From Bradyrhizobium zhengyangense (GTDB taxonomy: Bacteria > Pseudomonadota > Alphaproteobacteria > Rhizobiales > Xanthobacteraceae), in assembly GCF_022012435.1 (NCBI RefSeq), contig NZ_JAKLUA010000007.1:248001-312000 (forward strand): 64,000 nt of DNA. The letters run 5' to 3'. The notes under the pieces are model-generated. The model was given only the letters and a program-made list of their open reading frames with translations. It was not told where the DNA came from and made no database searches. Below, in pieces: positions 55,354 through 64,000 of this stretch. Positions within the stretch are counted from its first letter, which is position 1; every line of letters starts with the position of its first letter. The translations under genes were made by a program, and so were the position numbers.

Positions 55354-55899
55354 ATGCGGCGCGCGGCGGCGATTGCGGCCACCCTGATGGCGCTCTGCGC
55401 GTCAGGTGTCGGTGCCTATCAGCTTGCGCCGTCGTCTGCGCCGCCATCTGCCCGATGGCGCGAGATCGCCTGGCCGTTCCCGCGCGACGGCTGGCCCGCT
55501 GGGCGTGCGTTCCACTGCGAGGGAGGGGCTTGCGACGGCGCCGAGCTCTACGTTCGCGCCAAACGCGGCTTTTGCAATTGCGACAGCGGTGTCGCCGATG
55601 ACGACGAGGTCGATCGCGTCGCCGATATCGATCTGATCACCCCGCGCTTTAGCGCGACTGCGCCGGGTGAAGTCGTGCATGTCGGCGAGATGCACGGCCG
55701 TGCGCGGCGCTATGATCTTGCGATCCTTGACGGCACTAGCCGCGCCGCGGTCGGTGTTGCGCTCTCGCGGCGCTGCGATCTCTTCGTTGCGGCGGCGCAG
55801 GGGCGGGGTAATGCCAACGCGATGCAGCGTGCGGCGCTCGCTTTTCTCGAGACCCGGGAGATGAAAGCGTGGGTCGTCGCTGCGCTGGACGGAAACTAG
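55354..55899 (+). CDS. Secreted hypothetical protein behind LVIVD gene
   Basis: 181 aa with an N-terminal signal segment (MRRAAAIAATLMALCASGVGA). The mature part has Cys pairs HCEGGACDG and FCNCDSG, and a C-terminal helix NAMQRAALAFLETREM. No family is recognised. It begins 2 bp behind the LVIVD gene, so the two are co-transcribed and may act together outside the cytoplasm. A TTG at 55348 is an alternative start. Confidence 0.7.
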   Translation: MRRAAAIAATLMALCASGVGAYQLAPSSAPPSARWREIAWPFPRDGWPAGRAFHCEGGACDGAELYVRAKRGFCNCDSGVADDDEVDRVADIDLITPRFSATAPGEVVHVGEMHGRARRYDLAILDGTSRAAVGVALSRRCDLFVAAAQGRGNANAMQRAALAFLETREMKAWVVAALDGN

Positions 55900-55948
55900 T
55901 TGTCATGCATTAATACCCGCAAACACCGCCATCAGCAGAGTTCTCCCC

Positions 55949-56569
55949 ATGATGTCCATGCAAGCCTATCTCGCTTTCATCGCCGCCTGCATTGCGCTCG
56001 CGCTGCTGCCGGGGCCGATCGTGACCCTCGTTATCGCCAACGGCCTGCGCCATGGCACGCGTGCCGCGCTGACCAACATTCTCGGCGTGCAGATGGGGCT
56101 GTTGATCGTGATAGGCATCCTTGCCGTCGGCCTCACCACGCTGATGGCGACGATGGGCTATTGGTTCAACTGGGTGCGCTTTGCGGGCGCGGCCTATCTG
56201 GTCTGGCTCGGCATCAAGCTGATCCGCTCTCCGGTGCAGGGCGTCGACGCGGACGCGCCGCCGCCTCCCCCTCGCGGCGGCTTTCTTTTGCAGGGCTTTG
56301 TCGTGGCGTTGTCGAACCCGAAGCTGCTGGTGTTCTTCGGTGCGTTCATTCCGCAATTCATGGACATGAGCAAGGATCATTTGTCGCAGGTCCTGGTGCT
56401 CGGCATCACCTTCATGGTGCTGGCCGGCCTGACCGACGGAATCTACGCGCTGCTTGCCGGCCAGGTCCGCGGCTTCTTCTCGGCGCGCCGCACCCGCCTG
56501 GTGTCGCGCGTCTCTGGCGGCTTCATGATCGGCGGCGGCATCTGGCTGGCGCTGATCCGGGCCAAGTAA
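55949..56569 (+). CDS. LysE/RhtB family amino-acid exporter
   Basis: 206-aa inner-membrane exporter with six hydrophobic segments and the family motif LLPGPIVTLVIANGLRHGTRAALTNILGVQMG at the N-terminus, plus GFVVALSNPKLLVFFGAFIPQF in the middle. Members export amino acids or related metabolites; the substrate is unknown. A Pro-rich loop (DAPPPPPRGG) lies between helices 3 and 4. Single gene. Confidence 0.88.
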   Translation: MMSMQAYLAFIAACIALALLPGPIVTLVIANGLRHGTRAALTNILGVQMGLLIVIGILAVGLTTLMATMGYWFNWVRFAGAAYLVWLGIKLIRSPVQGVDADAPPPPPRGGFLLQGFVVALSNPKLLVFFGAFIPQFMDMSKDHLSQVLVLGITFMVLAGLTDGIYALLAGQVRGFFSARRTRLVSRVSGGFMIGGGIWLALIRAK

Positions 56570-56616
56570 GCTTGAACCTTCGCCGCGCTCGCGCTGTTCG
56601 TGGCGAGGCGCGGCGG

Positions 56617-57423
56617 CTAGCCGACCAGCAGCGCCGGCTTCAACTCCACCTCGATCTCCGCGAAGATCCGCGCCAGCCGCTCGGCCCATTGCTGCTGGCC
56701 GGATTGGTCCGCGATCAGGTCCTGGCGGATCTCGATGCCGGTGTTGACGAGACCGCGCGCCTCGCCATGGACGGGGATGGTGTAGTCGCTGAGATCGCTC
56801 ACCGCATAGGGCTCGTTGTCGCCGACGACGAGATCGCCCTCAGAGCGCAAGTGCTTCAGCAGCAGCTGCGGCAGCACCTTGTCGCGATTGTAGAGCGCGC
56901 CGATGTGCCAGGGCCGCGCAACGCCGGCATAGACGGGCGTGAAGCTGTGCAGCGACACCAGCACCGTCGGCTGCTTCGCGTGGATCCGGCTGTCGATCAC
57001 CGCGTCGATGCGCTGATGATAGGGCTCGAAGATCTCGCGCCGCCGTGCCGCGCGTTCACCGTCCGAGATGCCTTCGTTGCGCGGGATCGCGGTCGCTTCG
57101 GAAATGACGGGGATCGAGCTCGCCACGCCGGGCGAGCGGTTGCAGTCGATCACGAGCCGCGAATAGCGCTGCGCGATCAGATGCGCGTTAAGCATGTTTG
57201 CGAGCCGCTCCGCGACGCCGGCGATGCCGATGTCCCAGGCGATGTGCCTGACAAGCTCGTCTTCCGATACACCGAGATCGCCGAGCGCACGCGGCAGAAT
57301 GCGGCCGTAATGGTCCGATGTGAGCAGAAAGGGCGATGTCCCCTCTGCATTCACCTCATGCACTGGCGGAATATCGTCGTCGCCAAGGAGTTGATCCGTC
57401 GCCCCGGCTGTGTTGAAAGCCAT
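56617..57423 (-). CDS. N-formylglutamate amidohydrolase family protein
   Basis: 268-aa zinc hydrolase of the FGase/HutG-like family. Seen motifs are LLTSDHYGRILPRALG (His and Asp region), RLVIDCNRSPG, the SLHSFTPVY block and GDNEPYAV. Canonical members hydrolyse N-formylglutamate in histidine breakdown, but no hut genes are adjacent, so the substrate is uncertain. It is divergent from the transglutaminase-like gene. Confidence 0.85.
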   Translation of the reverse strand: MAFNTAGATDQLLGDDDIPPVHEVNAEGTSPFLLTSDHYGRILPRALGDLGVSEDELVRHIAWDIGIAGVAERLANMLNAHLIAQRYSRLVIDCNRSPGVASSIPVISEATAIPRNEGISDGERAARRREIFEPYHQRIDAVIDSRIHAKQPTVLVSLHSFTPVYAGVARPWHIGALYNRDKVLPQLLLKHLRSEGDLVVGDNEPYAVSDLSDYTIPVHGEARGLVNTGIEIRQDLIADQSGQQQWAERLARIFAEIEVELKPALLVG

Positions 57424-57514
57424 CCTGATTGCCTATCGAAAAAGCAGTCGCCCCGGACATTGGGCAACAAGCGTTAATATCAGGTCTGCCCAACATCACC
57501 ATGATCTCCCGACG

Positions 57515-58423
57515 ATGCCGCTGCTGACGATTCATCACAAGACCGAATATCGCTACGTCAGTCCCGTGGCCTTCGGCGAACACAGATTCATGCTGCGTCC
57601 GAGCGATGGCCATGATCTGCGCGTGCTCGCCTCCAGGCTCGATATCTCGCCGCAGCCGATGTCGCTGCGCTGGATCCACGACGTGTTTGGCAATTCGGTC
57701 GCGATCGCCGATTTCGACGCGCGCGCCGATCGCCTGATCTTCGACTGGCGCGTCACCGTCGAGCACAATCCGGTCGACGAGTTCGCGCTGACGCCCGACG
57801 ATCCCGCCTACTTCTATCCCTTCGTCTATGACGACGCGGAATTGCCCGATCTCGTCCAGTACATCACGCCGCAATACCCCGATGCCGAGGGCAAGGTCGC
57901 GGCCTGGGTGCGCGGTTTTCTCGACGAGAATGCACTTTCGCCAACCTTCGATATCCTCAGCCGCATCACGCATGCGATCCGCGAGCAGTTCAAATACCAA
58001 AGGCGTCACGAGCCCGGCACGCAGGCGCCGTCCGATACCTTGCGGCGAGGCACCGGCACCTGCCGCGACTATGCGCTGTTCATGATCGAGGCGCTGCGCC
58101 GGCTAGGCATCGCCGCTCGCTTCGTCTCCGGCTATGTCTTCGTCCCCGAGGACATCGCCCAGCACCATGTCGGCGGCGGCTCGACCCATGCCTGGGTGCA
58201 GGTGTACTTGCCGAGCGCGGGCTGGATCGAGTTCGATCCGACCAACGGCATCGTCGGCACCCGCGACCTCATCCGCGTTGCGGTCGCGCGCGATCCGCGC
58301 CAGGCCATTCCGCTGCACGGCATCTATATCGGCACCCAGGATGCGTTCGACGTCATGGACGTCAGCGTCAGGGTGGTTTCGGCCGAGGAGCGCGGCGAGG
58401 AGTTGGAAGCGGAGGTCGTGTAG
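57515..58423 (+). CDS. Transglutaminase-like family protein
   Basis: 302-aa protein with an N-terminal bacterial transglutaminase-associated domain (HHKTEYRYVSPVAFGEHRFMLRP) and a transglutaminase-like core. The catalytic triad is visible: Cys183 in GTCRDYA, His225 in STHAWVQV and Asp241 in EFDPTNG. Bacterial members are often peptidases rather than cross-linking enzymes. ATG 57515 starts at the family N-terminus; the longer frame from 57410 is leader. No actinobacterial-type partner genes are nearby. Confidence 0.88.
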   Translation: MPLLTIHHKTEYRYVSPVAFGEHRFMLRPSDGHDLRVLASRLDISPQPMSLRWIHDVFGNSVAIADFDARADRLIFDWRVTVEHNPVDEFALTPDDPAYFYPFVYDDAELPDLVQYITPQYPDAEGKVAAWVRGFLDENALSPTFDILSRITHAIREQFKYQRRHEPGTQAPSDTLRRGTGTCRDYALFMIEALRRLGIAARFVSGYVFVPEDIAQHHVGGGSTHAWVQVYLPSAGWIEFDPTNGIVGTRDLIRVAVARDPRQAIPLHGIYIGTQDAFDVMDVSVRVVSAEERGEELEAEVV

Positions 58424-58499
58424 ACACCCACGGCCTTCGCCGCGACGACAGCGAATGTACAGCTCTGTCACTCCACAACATTGCCAGCTATAGAGCCTC

Positions 58500-58898
58500 A
58501 TGACCTCCGATCGTCTCTTCGTCTACGGCACCCTGATGCGCGGCTTCGACCATCCGATGGCGCGGCTGTTGGCGCAGCATGCGGATTTTCTGGGCGAGGC
58601 GACGTGCCGGGGCCGGCTGGTGCTGGTGAAGCATTATCCGGGATTGCTGCTGTCCGAGGTATCCTCGGACGTCGTGCATGGCGAGCTCTTCCGCTTGCGC
58701 GCCGGCGATGAGCTCCTGCGCGAGCTCGACATGTATGAGGCCTGTGGCGAGGGTTTTCCGGAGCCGACGGAGTATCTGCGCCGGCTGGTCGACGTAACAG
58801 GCGCGGATGGCGCGACCGCGCCGGCCTGGACCTATGTCTACAACTGGCCGGTGACGAACCTGCCGCACATCGAATCCGGCCGCTTCCTGGACCACTAG
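58500..58898 (+). CDS. Gamma-glutamylcyclotransferase-like (GGCT) protein
   Basis: 132-aa protein with the GGCT-fold start RLFVYGTLMRGFDHP and the strand VVHGELFRLRAGDELLRELDMYEAC, in which the Glu-containing segment (DMYE) matches the catalytic acid position. It may cleave gamma-glutamyl peptides to 5-oxoproline or act on gamma-glutamylamines. Its TAG overlaps the convergent chlorite dismutase-like stop in a CTAG. Confidence 0.82.
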   Translation: MTSDRLFVYGTLMRGFDHPMARLLAQHADFLGEATCRGRLVLVKHYPGLLLSEVSSDVVHGELFRLRAGDELLRELDMYEACGEGFPEPTEYLRRLVDVTGADGATAPAWTYVYNWPVTNLPHIESGRFLDH

Positions 58899-59458
58899 GC
58901 CGACAGCACTTCCTTCACCACGCGCACGTCCACCTCGCGCTCGACATAGCTCCATTCTTCGGTCTGCCTGAGCATCCCCACCAGCTCCTCGAACAGCGAG
59001 GCGTGCGCGGGCGCGAATTCGAACCAGGCCAGGAAATCGAAGGGCTCGCCGAGGTCGCGGCAGTGATAGAGCTGGCGCGCGATGGCGGGCAGGAAGCGCA
59101 TGCTGCTCGCAATGTGGTGCGACTTGTCTTCAAAAATCCTGCGCCGCTCTTCCTGCGTCAGATCCCACCAGGCCTGCGATTTGCGGATCGGGATCAGCGC
59201 TGCGGAAGTCGCCTCCAGCCGGCCGAGACCGGCCTGCACCGCGGCGAGCTGCTGCTGCTCGGGCCGTTCGGTGTAGCGCAAATTGCTCGGCACGCCGACC
59301 AGGCGCCAGGCATTGCGCGAGGGCACCAGCGGCAGCGCGACGGCGTCGCCGTCGGTTACCGACAGCGCCGGCATGAAGGGCAGGGGCTCGCCCGTCACAG
59401 GCGATATCGAGGTCACGCGCCAACCCCCGCTCTGGCCGCCCCGAAAGGTCCTGAACAT
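58895..59458 (-). CDS. Chlorite dismutase-like heme protein (short type)
   Basis: 187-aa protein of the short dimeric chlorite-dismutase type, like the Nitrobacter enzyme (183 aa). The candidate proximal heme ligand is His115 (KSHHIA) and the distal Arg is Arg128 (PAIARQLY), 13 residues apart as His114/Arg127 are in Nitrobacter Cld. FDFLAWFEF is the conserved family block. Chlorite-splitting, peroxidase or unknown activity cannot be told apart from sequence. No chlorate or nitrite genes are nearby. Confidence 0.75.
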   Translation of the reverse strand: MFRTFRGGQSGGWRVTSISPVTGEPLPFMPALSVTDGDAVALPLVPSRNAWRLVGVPSNLRYTERPEQQQLAAVQAGLGRLEATSAALIPIRKSQAWWDLTQEERRRIFEDKSHHIASSMRFLPAIARQLYHCRDLGEPFDFLAWFEFAPAHASLFEELVGMLRQTEEWSYVEREVDVRVVKEVLSA

Positions 59459-59501
59459 GGCCTATGGAAGCGTGGAACCGGGCGGGGTTCAAGCTTTTCC
59501 C

Positions 59502-59604
59502 GTCATTCCAGCGCGCCACTTGGCGCGAGCCCGGAATCCATTGTGCCGCGGAAATGCTGGGAGGAATGGATTCCGGGCTCGCGCTCCGCGCGCCCCGGAA
59601 TGAC
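59502..59604. repeat. Composite palindromic repeat (GTCATTCC type)
   Basis: Arms GTCATTCCAGCGCGCC...GCGAGCCCGGAATCCATT (59502-) and AATGGATTCCGGGCTCGC...CCCCGGAATGAC (-59604) are inverted copies, each a hairpin. Same class as 19549-19663. It fills the gap between the Cld-like gene and dnaG; 59605-59711 is the dnaG leader. Confidence 0.65.
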
Positions 59605-59711
59605 CGAGGGGGCTGTGAACAGCGCGCATAATCCCGACAAACCTGACTTTTACGTCCCCCGCACCTATATCCCTGATCCCTTCGCCCGACTCACCCGGTT
59701 CGCGCTACACC

Positions 59712-61751
59712 ATGGCCATGCGCTTCACGCCCCAATTCCTCGACGAGCTTCGTGCCCGGCTTTCGGTCTCCGAAGTCGTGGGCAAGCGCGTCAAGTTGAA
59801 GAAGGCGGGGCGGGAGTGGAAGGGGCTGTCGCCGTTCCAGCAGGAGAAGACGCCGTCCTTCTACGTCAACGACCAGAAGGGTTTTTACCACGACTTCTCC
59901 TCCGGCAAGCACGGCGACATCATCACCTTCGTGATGGAGACCGACGGTCTGCCGTTTGCCGAAGCCGTCGAGCGGCTCGCCAGCATGGCGGGCCTGCCGC
60001 TGCCGGCCGTGACGCCCAACGCGGCGCGCGAGGAGCAGCGGCGCCGCTCGCTCCATGACGTCATGGAGCTCGCCGCAAAGTATTTTTCGGAGACTCTGGC
60101 CTCGCGCCTCGGCGCCAAGGCGCGTGGCTATCTCGCCGACCGCGCCATCTCGCCGGCGACGCAATTGCAGTTCCGCCTCGGCTATGCCTCGTCCGAACGC
60201 TTCGCGCTGAAGGAGCATCTCGGCAAGCTCGGTGTCTCCGTCGAGGACATGGTCGAGACCGGCCTCTTGATCGGCGGCGACGACATTCCCGTGCCTTACG
60301 ATCGCTTCCGCGATCGCGTGATGTTTCCGATCACGGATCTGCGCGGCCGCGTCATCGCCTTCGGCGGACGCGCGCTGGAGAAGGACGTTCCGGCAAAGTA
60401 CCTGAACTCGCCGGAGACGCCGCTCTTCCACAAGGGCGACAATCTCTACAATCACCAGACCGCGCGCAAAGCCACCCATGACGGCGCATCGCTGGTCGTG
60501 GTCGAAGGCTATGTCGACGTCATCGCCATGGTCACCGCGGGCTTTGCAGGCGCGGTCGCGCCGCTCGGCACCGCGCTCACCGAGAGCCAGCTGGCGCTGC
60601 TCTGGAAGATGGCGGACGAGCCGATCCTCTGCTTCGACGGCGACCGCGCCGGCCAGAAGGCGGCTTATCGTGCTGCGGACCTTGCCTTGCCATTTCTCGC
60701 GCCCGGCAAGAGCCTGCGTTTCGCGCTGCTGCCGGAAGGGCAGGATCCCGACGATCTCGTGCGCTCCGGCGGACGCGGCGCGATGGAAGAGGTGATCGCG
60801 GCGGCCCGTCCGCTCGCCGACATGCTCTGGTCGCGCGAGCTCGAAGGCGGCAATTTTGCCACGCCCGAGCGCCGCGCCGCGCTGGAAGCGCGCATCAAGG
60901 AATTGTCCAACGGCATCCGCGACGAGGTGGTGCGGCGCTACTACCGCAACGAATTCGTCGAGCGCCTGCAGCGCACCTTCTCGCCTGACGGCGGCCGCGG
61001 CGGCTTCGCTAACAGGGGCAATTTCGGCCAAGGGGGTGGTGGCCGCCCCTTCCAGCCCCGCGGCGGGCAGGCGAATCGATTCGGTGGCCAAGGATTCGGG
61101 CAAGGATTCGGGCAAGGATTTGGGGGCGGCCGCCGCGGCCCGCCGGGTCCGGCCCCGCTGCCATCAGGCCCCTACAAGGCGGCGAGCCCCCAGCTGGCGG
61201 CGAGCCCGATCATGCGCGGACAGCGCAGCGCCATCTCCCGCCGGGAGGCCCTGATCCTGCAATGCCTGATCAATCACCCCTGGCTGCTGGATGATCACCT
61301 TGAGGAAGTGGCCGCACTCGAGCTGGCCCACCCCGAGGCCCACAAGCTCAGGGCCGGCATCATCGCCGCTTTCGCCAACGACCATCACCACTCGCCGGAC
61401 CCCGGCGAGCAGGCCGAGAAGATGCGGTCCGATATCGTAAAAGGTGGATTTTCACAGCTTCTTCAAAGGGTTGAGGGCGGCATCACCACCGCGGCGGTGT
61501 GGGGCGCCCGCGAGGGCGCCGCGAGGGACGACGTTCTTGCCACCTGGCATCAACTCGTTGCCTTGCATCGGCAGTACCATTCACTACTTAGAGAGCTGAA
61601 GGACGCCGAGCTGGCCTTGGGGGAGGACCCCAGCGAGGCCAATTTAGCGTGGCTGCGTGACGTCAAGGCTCGGATAGGAGAGGTCGACGGTACCGAGGCC
61701 CTGATCGAGGGTTTTGGCGAGCTGTCGGGCCGGTTCCAGAAGAGCGTGTGA
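59712..61751 (+). CDS. dnaG: DNA primase DnaG
   Basis: 679-aa primase making RNA primers for replication. N-terminal domain (1-100), polymerase/TOPRIM core (about 250-345; VVVEGYVDVIA and CFDGDRAGQKAA), then a Gly-rich linker (about 445-480) and a C-terminal DnaB-binding helical domain. The N-terminal domain aligns with E. coli, but the four zinc ligands C40, H43, C61, C64 are S40, Q43, D61 and S64. A 12-bp tandem repeat at 61091-61126 lies in the linker. rpoD follows on the same strand. Confidence 0.96.
   Translation: MAMRFTPQFLDELRARLSVSEVVGKRVKLKKAGREWKGLSPFQQEKTPSFYVNDQKGFYHDFSSGKHGDIITFVMETDGLPFAEAVERLASMAGLPLPAVTPNAAREEQRRRSLHDVMELAAKYFSETLASRLGAKARGYLADRAISPATQLQFRLGYASSERFALKEHLGKLGVSVEDMVETGLLIGGDDIPVPYDRFRDRVMFPITDLRGRVIAFGGRALEKDVPAKYLNSPETPLFHKGDNLYNHQTARKATHDGASLVVVEGYVDVIAMVTAGFAGAVAPLGTALTESQLALLWKMADEPILCFDGDRAGQKAAYRAADLALPFLAPGKSLRFALLPEGQDPDDLVRSGGRGAMEEVIAAARPLADMLWSRELEGGNFATPERRAALEARIKELSNGIRDEVVRRYYRNEFVERLQRTFSPDGGRGGFANRGNFGQGGGGRPFQPRGGQANRFGGQGFGQGFGQGFGGGRRGPPGPAPLPSGPYKAASPQLAASPIMRGQRSAISRREALILQCLINHPWLLDDHLEEVAALELAHPEAHKLRAGIIAAFANDHHHSPDPGEQAEKMRSDIVKGGFSQLLQRVEGGITTAAVWGAREGAARDDVLATWHQLVALHRQYHSLLRELKDAELALGEDPSEANLAWLRDVKARIGEVDGTEALIEGFGELSGRFQKSV
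61091..61126 (+). repeat. 12-bp tandem repeat inside dnaG
   Basis: AGGATTCGGGCA twice (61091-61102, 61103-61114) and once degenerate, encoding GFGQ repeats in the flexible linker. Copy number may vary between strains. Confidence 0.75.
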
Positions 61752-61829
61752 TGAAAGAATCATGCGGACGGACGTCGCTGGCACCGCTAAAAGACTCGCC
61801 AAATCCGAGGTTTGGCGGCAAAAACAGGG

Positions 61830-61844
61830 TTAATCGAGGCTTAA
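61830..61844. promoter_or_regulatory. Perfect CtrA-type box TTAA-N7-TTAA upstream of rpoD
   Basis: TTAA (61830-61833), seven bases, TTAA (61841-61844), in the 370-bp dnaG-rpoD gap and about 280 bp before the rpoD ATG. An AACAGCTGTT palindrome lies at about 61909-61918. The rest of 61752-62121 shows no gene. Confidence 0.45.
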
Positions 61845-62121
61845 CGGTCTTGTAGCACTTTGGCCTCGCGGCCGCAGGCAGAACAGACGCGTCAGGAATG
61901 AATCCGCGCAACAGCTGTTGGCACTTCACCTGCATCCGCCGCGACAAAGAGGCTCACGAAGCGTTAGGCAAATCCGGCGAGAGAAAGGTCGGGGTGGCGA
62001 GATCTGTGCGCGCCGCCCTTTCCGTGTCGAGATCTGGCGAAGCGAGAGCGTCGAGCAACAGGTTCAAGTGATTTCACGCGGGCGCGCGCACGTCTGCATG
62101 AAACGCGTTTAGGAGCAATGG

Positions 62122-64000
<1,879 letters not shown>

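Noticed and set aside
56617..57423. HutG of a histidine-utilisation operon
   Set aside because: The family matches, but there are no hut genes nearby, so only the family name is used.

Overview
The window is chromosomal DNA of a high-GC alphaproteobacterium, most likely Bradyrhizobium or a close relative in the Nitrobacteraceae. Support comes from the products (two phasins, RopB/Omp25-type outer-membrane proteins, a trxB-LysR pair like rhizobial trxB-lsrB, a PdhS-type PAS kinase), a tRNA-His without an encoded G-1, CtrA-like TTAA-N7-TTAA boxes, and dispersed composite palindromes of the type common in these genomes. No database search was run, so the genus is inference.

Layout. 1-6.9 kb: small proteins, glmM, a fosmidomycin-resistance-type MFS pump, two outer-membrane beta-barrel proteins, a GST-like protein and a GNAT. 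6.9-9.8 kb: serC and serA (serine synthesis), with a possible leader RNA. 10-18.7 kb: a thiolase, an FAD monooxygenase, an HBM-type chemoreceptor and a very large PAS histidine kinase convergent with it. 18.9-20.4 kb: two phasins separated by palindromic repeats. 20.7-25.7 kb: tRNA-His followed by an accessory stretch with a HigBA toxin-antitoxin pair, a MITE-like inverted repeat and unrecognised genes. 25.7-31 kb: tenA, an AEC carrier, a Cys-rich secreted protein, an orphan ParA, two related micro-membrane proteins and a dapA paralogue behind a structured leader. 31-39 kb: lsrB-like LysR, trxB, an Lrp regulator, a DoxX protein, greA and carB. 39-44.3 kb: an accessory block (MFS pump with ArsR regulator, a tRNA-like sequence, methyltransferase, Dps, cupin) lying between carB and carA. 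44.4-59.5 kb: a YqeY protein, an epoxide hydrolase/acyl-CoA synthetase/MarR cluster, a hybrid histidine kinase, an ArsR-AHSA1-AHSA1 operon, an LVIVD secreted protein and various enzymes. 59.7-64 kb: dnaG and the start of rpoD (macromolecular synthesis operon type), with rpoD cut by the window edge.

Most of the window is ordinary core metabolism and regulation. The items I would look at first are: the nested, promoter- and terminator-flanked structured RNA upstream of the dapA paralogue (about 30.89-31.06 kb); a tRNA-like gene with an 8-nt anticodon loop and U73 (40.5 kb); a DnaG whose four zinc ligands are all replaced; a PdhS-like kinase with a degenerate ATP-lid glycine box; two perfect CtrA boxes (before an outer-membrane protein and before rpoD); and several genes shorter than 60 codons that a length cut-off would miss.
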